Translations under genes and position numbers: made by a program
Origin: an uncultured bacterium
Lineage (GTDB): Bacteria > Bacteroidota > Bacteroidia > Bacteroidales > CAIWKO01
Assembly: GCA_903916135.1 (NCBI GenBank)
Contig: CAIWVT010000388.1
Location: 1-11,351, forward strand
Length of the DNA stretch: 11,351 nucleotides
Direction of reading: 5' to 3'
Shown: piece after piece, positions 6,342-11,351 of the stretch
Layout: every line of letters begins with the position of its first letter
Numbering within the stretch: position 1 is the first letter of the stretch
Notes under the pieces: generated by a model
Told to the model about the DNA's origin: nothing
Databases searched by the model: none
Seen by the model: only the letters and a program-made list of their open reading frames with translations

Positions 6342-7268
6342 TTAACTATTCGAAACTCCCTCTCCCAAATTTCTTAGAGCAATAATTTCCCGCCATTTCT
6401 TTCTTGCTTCTATGGCAGGAATGCCGAAATATGTTTTTCCGCCTTCCAATGATTTATCTGTACCCGACGATGCAAGCACCACTGCGCCTTTACCAATCAC
6501 AATATCTTTATTAATCAATACTTTTGCCCAAATAATCACATCATCTTCTATCACCGTTACACCTGCAATGGCAGAATGTGACCCTATCAAACAGTTTTGT
6601 CCCACCTTGGTGTCGTGTCCTATCTGCACAAAATTGTCCAACTTCGTTCCTTTGCCAATCACCGTATCGCCCGAAACGCCTTTATCTATGGCACTCATAG
6701 CTCCAATCTCCACATCGTCTTCAATCACCGTACGTCCGCACGATTCCATTTTGTCGTAATGCGTCGGGCGACGTTTGAAATAATACGCATCGGCACCAAT
6801 CACCGCACTCGAATGTATGATGACGTTATCGCCTATCACACTATGGTCGTAGATACTCACATTAGCATGGATGAGACAGTTTTTTCCAATCTTCACATGA
6901 TTTCCTACAAAAGCACCGGGTTGTATATACGTTCCTTCGCCAATTTCTGCCGAATCGCTGATAGCTTTTGATGCAGGCTCAAATGTGCGAAAACGCTTCA
7001 CTATCTTGATATAATCCCGAAACGGATCGTCAGAAATGATAAGCGCTTTCCCTTCAGGGGGCTCCACGTTTTTGTTGATGATGATGGTGGTGGCTTTCGA
7101 AGTCAATGCCTTATCATAGTATTTATGAAAGTCAACAAAGGTGATATCGCCTGTGTCCACCATGTGGATTTCGTTGATACCCGTGATTTCGTGTGTGTTG
7201 CTGCCAATATATTCACCCTTGATGAAGTCAGCAATTTCTTTTAAAGTATAGGGATGATCGAATTTCAT
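6342..7268 (-). CDS. LpxD-like UDP-3-O-acylglucosamine N-acyltransferase (divergent paralogue)
   Basis: The 308-residue protein has an N-terminal uridine-binding-like domain (about 1-100; YTLKEIADFIKGEY, INEIHMVDTGDITFVD). A left-handed beta helix of hexapeptide repeats follows (about 105-265: IGEGTYIQPGAFVGN, IGKNCLIHANVSIYD, IGDNVIIHSSAVIGAD), then a C-terminal segment, YFGIPAIEARKKWREI. LpxD adds a 3-hydroxyacyl chain to the 2-amine of UDP-3-O-acyl-glucosamine in lipid A synthesis. His218 in QIGHDTKVG aligns with the catalytic His239 of the E. coli enzyme. The second conserved His (E. coli His276, in INGH) appears replaced in the INKD stretch near residue 254. It is also shorter than the usual 340 or so residues. 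Bacteroidota often carry such a second LpxD-like gene next to efp, as here (33 nt after efp). The exact sugar-nucleotide substrate is uncertain. Confidence 0.85.
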   Translation of the reverse strand: MKFDHPYTLKEIADFIKGEYIGSNTHEITGINEIHMVDTGDITFVDFHKYYDKALTSKATTIIINKNVEPPEGKALIISDDPFRDYIKIVKRFRTFEPASKAISDSAEIGEGTYIQPGAFVGNHVKIGKNCLIHANVSIYDHSVIGDNVIIHSSAVIGADAYYFKRRPTHYDKMESCGRTVIEDDVEIGAMSAIDKGVSGDTVIGKGTKLDNFVQIGHDTKVGQNCLIGSHSAIAGVTVIEDDVIIWAKVLINKDIVIGKGAVVLASSGTDKSLEGGKTYFGIPAIEARKKWREIIALRNLGEGVSNS

Positions 7269-7301
7269 AATTGGAATCCTTTAGTAGATAAAGTACTTTG
7301 A

Positions 7302-7868
7302 TTAGCTCTTGACACGTTCGTAATACGAATGATTGCGTGTATCCACCCGAATCCGCTCACCGATATTGATAAACAAAGGCACATCCACATTAGCACCTGT
7401 TTCCACAGTCGCGTGTTTCAGGGCATTGGTGGCTGTGTCGCCTTTCAATCCAGGTTCCGTATAAGTAACCTCTAATTCGATAAACTGAGGCAACTCACAC
7501 GAAAGTGGACGTTCAGTGGCATCATGAAACATAATTTCAACGTTTTGACCTTCTTTCAACAAATCATACGAATCAATAAGTTCTTCCACTATCGAAACCT
7601 GTTCGAAAGTTTCGATGTGCATAAAATTATAGCCATTATCATCTTTATATAGATATTGATAGGGACGACGTTCCACGCGAGTTACATCTATCTTCACACC
7701 CGAATTAAACGTGTTAGAAATAACTTTGCCTGTCGTCAAGCTTTTGAGTTTGGTGCGCACAAATGCGCCCCCTTTGCCGGGTTTCACATGTTGAAAATCA
7801 ACAATAACGAATAGATCTTTATTGAATTCGATACACAATCCGTTTTTGATATCTGCAGTAGTTGCCAT
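7302..7868 (-). CDS. efp: Translation elongation factor P
   Basis: The 188-residue length is that of bacterial EF-P. The N-terminal KOW-like domain (about 1-65) contains VDFQHVKPGKGGAFVRTKLK, whose loop Lys32 is the position equivalent to the modified residue of E. coli EF-P. The central OB domain (about 66-127; RRPYQYLYKDDNGYNFM) and the C-terminal OB domain (about 128-188; PQFIELEVTYTEPGLKGDT, FINIGERIRVDTR) are complete. EF-P enters the ribosomal E site and relieves stalling at consecutive prolines. No modification enzyme (EpmA, EarP or YmfI type) lies in this window. The gene is first in a leftward unit with the lpxD-like gene and has a TAnnTTTG promoter element 33 bases upstream of its ATG. 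Confidence 0.97.
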   Translation of the reverse strand: MATTADIKNGLCIEFNKDLFVIVDFQHVKPGKGGAFVRTKLKSLTTGKVISNTFNSGVKIDVTRVERRPYQYLYKDDNGYNFMHIETFEQVSIVEELIDSYDLLKEGQNVEIMFHDATERPLSCELPQFIELEVTYTEPGLKGDTATNALKHATVETGANVDVPLFINIGERIRVDTRNHSYYERVKS

Positions 7869-7901
7869 AAAATGAAATTAATTGTTTTTTTAAATTTGAT
7901 G

Positions 7902-7909
7902 CAAAAGTA
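7902..7909 (-). promoter_or_regulatory. efp: Bacteroidota -7 promoter element of efp
   Basis: Read on the minus strand the site is TACTTTTG, a full match to the TAnnTTTG consensus used by the primary sigma factor of this phylum. It lies 33 bases before the efp ATG, which fits a short leader. No convincing TTTG -33 element is visible at the expected distance. Confidence 0.6.
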
Positions 7910-8011
7910 AGCAAAATTGAAACAATGAAGCGAATATTTCACGAACTTTATAAAAGAGCAGCAAATGTAAGGGAGGAAATGGTGGTGAAATGGCGAGAGT
8001 TTATGGCAATA

Positions 8012-8070
8012 ATTGTTAGATTGTTGAATTGTTAGATTGTTGAATTGTTAGATTGATGAATTGTTATATT
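8012..8070. repeat. 16-bp tandem repeat, about 3.7 copies
   Basis: The unit attgttagattgttga occurs exactly at 8012-8027 and 8028-8043, with one mismatch at 8044-8059 and as a partial copy at 8060-8070. Each unit contains two attgtt/attgtt-like halves. It lies in the divergent intergenic region between efp and the RNase HI gene. No reading frame or known element is associated with it. Confidence 0.85.
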
Positions 8071-8078
8071 GCGACCAA

Positions 8079-8111
8079 AGTGAAGCCTTCACTTCAAGTG
8101 AAAGCTTCACT
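8079..8111. promoter_or_regulatory. 33-nt near-perfect palindrome in the divergent intergenic region
   Basis: The outer arms agtgaagc (8079-8086) and gcttcact (8104-8111) pair over 8 bp. After one c/a mismatch (8087, 8103) the inner arms ttcactt (8088-8094) and aagtgaa (8096-8102) pair over 7 bp around a central c. The site is either a long operator-like dyad or a tight hairpin. It has no T tail on either side, so it is not an obvious terminator. It lies about 170 bases upstream of the efp promoter element (counted along the minus strand) and about 190 bases upstream of the RNase HI promoter element. Confidence 0.55.
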
Positions 8112-8297
8112 CAAAACCAATTGAGCAAAGTTTCCAACATCGCTCTCCTCCTAATTAACTCAACAAATCAATCAATCAACCAATCAACCTAACACCCACC
8201 CCCTTTCTTCGATGATTCCATACTTTTGACGTAATAAATTGGAACTTACAAAACGTTATAAATAAAAAAAATTACACTTAGGTTTCCATCAAATTTG

Positions 8298-8305
8298 TAT
8301 TTTTG
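8298..8305 (+). promoter_or_regulatory. Probable -7 promoter element for the RNase HI gene
   Basis: TATTTTTG matches the TAnnTTTG consensus exactly and lies in an A/T-rich context. No good TTTG lies about 20 bases upstream. If it is used, the RNase HI transcript has a leader of nearly 200 bases containing the hairpin at 8405-8426 and the 9-bp repeats at 8444-8504. Confidence 0.5.
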
Positions 8306-8385
8306 CAAAATTAATTGCTTCACTATTTAAAGGACATAAAGGCAGTAATTGGCAAATATAAACATACATTTTTTCGCGACGCACC

Positions 8386-8435
8386 TGTCCCGTACACGCA
8401 CTTGTCCCGCACACGCAGTGTCGGGAGTGTCGGGA
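8386..8435. repeat. GC-rich repeat block with hairpin
   Basis: A direct repeat with a 17-base period, tgtcccg(t/c)acacgca, occurs at about 8387 and 8404. An exact 9-bp tandem repeat gtgtcggga follows at 8418-8426 and 8427-8435. The second copy of the first repeat pairs with the first copy of the second: tcccg (8405-8409) and acac (8411-8414) with gtgt (8418-8421) and cggga (8422-8426), giving a 9-bp stem with one bulged c and a gca loop. It is much richer in GC than its surroundings and lies in the RNase HI leader. Confidence 0.65.
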
Positions 8436-8443
8436 TCAACCAA

Positions 8444-8504
8444 TTAACTCAATCAACTCAATCAACTCAATTAACTCAATTAACTCAATTAACTCAATCA
8501 ACCA
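8444..8504. repeat. 9-bp tandem repeat ending at the RNase HI start codon
   Basis: Six units of t(t/c)aactcaa run from 8444 to 8497, followed by a partial seventh (tcaacca) that touches the ATG at 8505. The pattern of t or c at the second base is t, c, c, t, t, t. Several units contain an in-frame taa relative to RNase HI (the last at 8490-8492), which fixes 8505 as the most upstream possible ATG. The array occupies the place of the ribosome-binding region. Confidence 0.85.
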
Positions 8505-9239
8505 ATGACCACCTGGAACGAAATACCAAAAATTGATTTGTTCACCGATGGCGGAGCCGATCCGAATCCCGGGAGAGGTGGCTATGGTATCATACTGTCG
8601 TGGAAAGGACATCGAAAGGAGTTTCATGAGGGATTTGTTTTGACGACCAATAATAGGATGGAATTGATGGGTGTCATTAAAGGTTTGGAAAAGCTGAAAA
8701 CGAAATCGGAAGTGCGTGTGTTTTCCGATTCAAGATATTTGATTGACGGCATCGAAAAAGGATGGGCGAAGAAATGGAAAGCCAACAACTGGTTTCGAAC
8801 CAAAAACGAAAAGGCACTGAATGCTGATCTCTGGGATAGATTATTAACGCTTGTTGAGCAACATGATGTGAGGTTCAATTGGGTTAAAGGGCACGATGGG
8901 CATCCCGAAAATGAACGCTGCGATGAATTAGCAACCCAAGCCATGCAACTCAAAAACCTAACTGTAGATAGCGGTTTCATCCGTCAGGAAAACAATACGG
9001 ACCCTATAGATGGAGAAACGTTAAATGGAACTTCTAATAAGCAAAAAATACAAAAAGAAGGGGATTTGTGCAGAAAATGCAATACGCCTGTAGTAATAAA
9101 AATTCCTGAGAAAAGGAAGGTAAAAGAAAATCAGGCATATTATTATGAGTATTATCTCTGCTGTCCCTCATGCAAAACCCTCTACCATCTTGAGGAAGCA
9201 AAAAGAACTATTGATAACAAACCTTCACTATTTGACTAA
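8505..9239 (+). CDS. rnhA: Ribonuclease HI with C-terminal zinc ribbon
   Basis: The first 150 or so of 244 residues are a complete bacterial RNase HI, which cuts RNA in RNA-DNA hybrids. The catalytic set is Asp15 (LFTDGGADPNPG), Glu53 (NNRMEL), Asp75 (FSDSRY) and Asp140 (CDELA), with His130 in WVKGHDGHPENERCDELA. The basic handle region (KKWKANNWFRTKN) is also present. After a linker (about 155-185), residues 189-223 carry CRKC and CCPSC, a probable zinc ribbon with ligands Cys189, Cys192, Cys220 (or 219) and Cys223. E. coli RNase HI has 155 residues and no such tail; here it may help bind nucleic acid or a partner. The start at 8505 is fixed by an upstream in-frame stop. It is co-directional with the helicase gene 91 bases downstream. 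Confidence 0.93.
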   Translation: MTTWNEIPKIDLFTDGGADPNPGRGGYGIILSWKGHRKEFHEGFVLTTNNRMELMGVIKGLEKLKTKSEVRVFSDSRYLIDGIEKGWAKKWKANNWFRTKNEKALNADLWDRLLTLVEQHDVRFNWVKGHDGHPENERCDELATQAMQLKNLTVDSGFIRQENNTDPIDGETLNGTSNKQKIQKEGDLCRKCNTPVVIKIPEKRKVKENQAYYYEYYLCCPSCKTLYHLEEAKRTIDNKPSLFD

Positions 9240-9330
9240 AAACATGGTGATTATAAAAGACTATCTTTAATAGCATCCGACCTAATCCCAAATCATTGTA
9301 TCATACAGCAACAACAGAACAATTGAAAAG

Positions 9331-11115
9331 ATGGAATTGACCAAAGAACAATTAGACATCATCCATTCAACGGGTAACATCAAAATTAATGCTGTAGCCG
9401 GTTCGGGCAAAACCACCACCGTTATTGAATATGCCAAGGCACGCCCCGCTAACAGCAGGATACTGTATTTAGCCTTCAACAAATCTGTGAAACTTGAAGC
9501 CGTCAAGAAGTTTGCTGAACAGGGATTGCACAATGTGAAAGTGGAAACAGCTCATTCGCTTGCCTACAAATATATTGTTTTTCACAACAATTACAAAGTC
9601 AGACCGCAGGGCTACAAAACAAATGAAATTGTCGAATTGCTCCATCTGCAAGGCAATGAAGAAAAGCATACGGAATATGTTATTGCAAATCATATCAGCA
9701 AATTCATAACCTATTTCTGCAACAGCACTAAACAAAAAGTTCAAGACTTAAACTATCTCGACACGGTTTTCGACCCGAAAGCAAAGAGTTTTGTCAGAAC
9801 GTTCTACGATTATATCTTAGCACAATCGCGCCAGTTATTGAGCAAAATGGACAAAGGAGACATTGAAATCACACACGACTTCTATCTCAAGAAATTTCAA
9901 CTTTCCAATCCCCAGTTGCCTTACGACTATATACTCTTTGACGAAGGACAAGACGCTTCTCCTGCCATGCTCGATATTTTCTTCAAACAAAATGCCATAA
10001 AAGTTATCGTGGGCGACACACATCAACAGATTTACGCTTGGCGGTTTGCCGTGAACTCCCTCGAAAAAGCCGACTTTCAGACCTATCATCTCACAACAAG
10101 TTTCCGATTCAGTCAGGACATTGCCAACCTTGCCATGGAAGTCTTAAAACTAAAAGAACATATAGACGAATACCATTCCGTGGCTATTATTGGAAAAGGA
10201 AGCAGCAACGAAATCAAATCAAAAGCTGTTTTGGCACGAACGAATTTGGGGCTATTGCTGAAAGCCATTGAGTATGTAACCGAAAAGAAAAAGGTGAAAC
10301 ATATTTACTTTGAAGGCAACATCAATTCCTACACCTACGCTGATGAGGGCGCTTCGCTTTATGATGTGCTAAATCTTTACAATCAGAAACATCAATACAT
10401 TAAAGACAAACTGATTAAAGCCATGAAGTCCCTTGATGAGTTGGAAGATTACATCTCAAAAACCGAAGATGGTCAGCTCTCCATGATGGTAACAATCGTC
10501 AAAGAGTATGGCAATGATATTCCCGACATCATTAAAGCCATTAAAGAGAAACACATCGAAAATGATGACAAAAGCAAAGCTGAAATGATTTTCTCCACCG
10601 TGCATCGTTGCAAAGGCATGGAATATGATGCAATTCAATTGGTGGACGATTTCATTACCAAAGAGAAATTAGAGATAATGGAGGACAAAAGTCCGGAAGA
10701 TATTAACGTGGCAAAACTTAATGAAGAAATCAATTTGCTTTACGTTGCCGTAACTCGAACACGAAACAGCATCCACATCCCCGAATCTATGATGCCGAAA
10801 GACTTCCCGAAATCTTCTCGCATCCATGTCCAGAAAACTGTGGTTGAAAATGAAAAGCCACAAACAAAAGCCGATGATGTGCCATCGAAAACCTACAAAA
10901 AAGATACGAAAGCAGAAAAGTCATATACTGTTGAAGAAGTAGGAACCAAATATGCAGATGCCTACAAACCCTGGACACCTGAGCTTGACGACGAACTCAC
11001 GGTTATGTATTGCGAAGGCATTAACGTAAAAGACATAGCAAAGCATTTCGGACGAACAAAAGGAGCAATACGCTCACGAATAAAAAAACTGGAATTGGAA
11101 GAGTTGTATGGATAG
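9331..11115 (+). CDS. UvrD/Rep-type superfamily 1 helicase with C-terminal Myb/SANT-like domain
   Basis: The 594-residue protein has the SF1A helicase motifs in order. These are the Q-motif Gln7 (LTKEQLDII), Walker A AVAGSGKT (21-28, Lys27), motif II FDEGQD (Asp204, Glu205), motif III GDTHQQIYAWR (228-238), motif IV TTSFRFSQDIA, motif V TVHRCKGMEYD (423-433) and motif VI LLYVAVTRTR (469-478, Arg476). It should translocate 3'-5' on single-stranded DNA using ATP. It is shorter than UvrD or PcrA (about 720 residues) and closer in size to compact or FBH1-like helicases. After a Lys/Glu-rich linker (about 500-544), residues 545-594 form a separate module, PWTPELDDELTVMY...DIAKHFGRTKGAIRSRI, typical of small Myb/SANT-like DNA-binding tails. 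No nuclease motif is seen. With RNase HI upstream, a role in replication, repair or R-loop removal is plausible but inferred. Confidence 0.92.
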   Translation: MELTKEQLDIIHSTGNIKINAVAGSGKTTTVIEYAKARPANSRILYLAFNKSVKLEAVKKFAEQGLHNVKVETAHSLAYKYIVFHNNYKVRPQGYKTNEIVELLHLQGNEEKHTEYVIANHISKFITYFCNSTKQKVQDLNYLDTVFDPKAKSFVRTFYDYILAQSRQLLSKMDKGDIEITHDFYLKKFQLSNPQLPYDYILFDEGQDASPAMLDIFFKQNAIKVIVGDTHQQIYAWRFAVNSLEKADFQTYHLTTSFRFSQDIANLAMEVLKLKEHIDEYHSVAIIGKGSSNEIKSKAVLARTNLGLLLKAIEYVTEKKKVKHIYFEGNINSYTYADEGASLYDVLNLYNQKHQYIKDKLIKAMKSLDELEDYISKTEDGQLSMMVTIVKEYGNDIPDIIKAIKEKHIENDDKSKAEMIFSTVHRCKGMEYDAIQLVDDFITKEKLEIMEDKSPEDINVAKLNEEINLLYVAVTRTRNSIHIPESMMPKDFPKSSRIHVQKTVVENEKPQTKADDVPSKTYKKDTKAEKSYTVEEVGTKYADAYKPWTPELDDELTVMYCEGINVKDIAKHFGRTKGAIRSRIKKLELEELYG

Positions 11116-11258
11116 CAGATAAGGGAATAATACCTTTACGTTCTATATTTTTATCCACTGTTGTCCGAGAAAAATATTTTTCATTCCTTTCAATTCCTCA
11201 CAGGGCTTATGTTTCAGCAATATTACGTCCCTACGGGACTTAAGGTTGTGGAGGTATA
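11116..11258. other. Intergenic sequence with degenerate GTCCC palindromes
   Basis: No gene is visible. After the helicase stop the sequence is A/T-rich. At 11227-11240 there is a small palindrome, gtccctacgggact (5-bp stem, 3-base loop), and around 11195-11213 a degenerate related sequence (cctcacaggg). Both belong to the repeat family seen in the next element. No convincing terminator follows the helicase gene. Confidence 0.55.
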
Positions 11259-11344
11259 TTTTTCTATAAACATTTTGTCCCTATGGGACTGGTTTGCACA
11301 CTAAAATCCTCAATCCCATAGGGATTTAATATTTATAGAAAATT
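11259..11344. repeat. Inverted pair of a palindromic intergenic repeat (MITE-like)
   Basis: The left arm (11259-11290) reads ttttctataaacattt followed by tgtccctatgggact. The right arm (11313-11344) is, in reverse complement, ttttctataaatatta followed by aatccctatgggat. The arms match over about 30 bases with few differences and are separated by 22 bases. Each arm also contains its own small gtccctatgggac-type palindrome, and a further palindrome lies at 11227-11240. Similar short repeats with a CCCTAYGGG core are scattered in many Bacteroidota genomes (from memory). The element may continue beyond the window. Confidence 0.7.
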
Positions 11345-11351
11345 CCAACAC

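Larger units (their letters stand above)
7869..8504. other. Repeat-rich divergent intergenic region
   Basis: This gene-free stretch of 636 bases separates leftward efp from rightward RNase HI. It holds, in order: the efp promoter element, a 16-bp repeat array, the 33-nt palindrome, an atca-rich microrepeat (about 8163-8188), an A-rich tract (about 8262-8271), the RNase HI promoter element, a GC-rich repeat/hairpin block and a 9-bp repeat array up to the RNase HI start. The reading frame that could be opened at 8315-8536 is mostly made of the repeats, so I do not call it a gene. Confidence 0.7.

Noticed and set aside
8405..8426. Rho-independent terminator
   Set aside because: The stem is GC-rich but no T run follows on either strand, and no gene ends nearby.
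8315..8536. Possible small gene of 73 codons upstream of RNase HI
   Set aside because: Most of its length translates the 9-bp and GC-rich repeats into Gln-Leu/Ser-Thr runs, and it overlaps the RNase HI start in another frame.
11186..11351. CRISPR array
   Set aside because: The repeats are palindromic, differ in spacing and occur in both orientations, and no cas genes are present.

Overview
The window looks like chromosomal DNA of a Bacteroidota bacterium. Evidence read from the sequence: a secreted protein with a C-terminal type IX secretion (Por) sorting domain, a TonB-dependent receptor with the N-terminal carboxypeptidase-regulatory-like domain common in this phylum, promoter elements of the TAnnTTTG form, A-rich leaders without clear Shine-Dalgarno sites, and an EF-P gene next to an LpxD-like gene. 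I cannot name the genus.

Layout. 1-198 is the 3' end of a rightward reading frame made of a degenerate 42-nt (14-residue) repeat. 465-6236 is a tight leftward run of six genes: ModE-type winged-helix regulator, TiaS-like DDTD protein, six-TM membrane protein resembling an ECF S component, Ig-like lipoprotein, TonB-dependent receptor, and T9SS-sorted secreted protein. The first five genes abut, overlap or lie 15 nt apart; the last follows after 51 nt. A strong leftward terminator lies at 320-345. 6342-7868 holds efp and an lpxD-like gene, also leftward and possibly continuous with the operon. 7869-8504 is a divergent, repeat-rich intergenic region carrying a near-perfect palindrome and the promoters. 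8505-11115, rightward, encodes an RNase HI with a C-terminal zinc ribbon and a compact UvrD/Rep-type helicase with a C-terminal Myb/SANT-like DNA-binding module. The right edge (11186-11351) holds copies of a GTCCCTAYGGGACT palindromic repeat family, including an inverted pair.

The most interesting content is the six-gene operon. It has the parts of an envelope uptake route: receptor plus surface or periplasmic lipoprotein at the outer membrane, and an S-component-like permease at the inner membrane. These are joined to a regulator of the molybdate-sensor fold that lacks the molybdate-binding domain, and to a bacterial homologue of the archaeal tRNA-modifying enzyme TiaS reduced to its N-terminal part. 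Bacteria normally use lysidine (TilS) instead of agmatidine, so this TiaS-like protein probably does something else. My inference is a metal-oxyanion, metallophore or cofactor uptake/processing system, possibly molybdenum-related. The substrate is not determined by the sequence.
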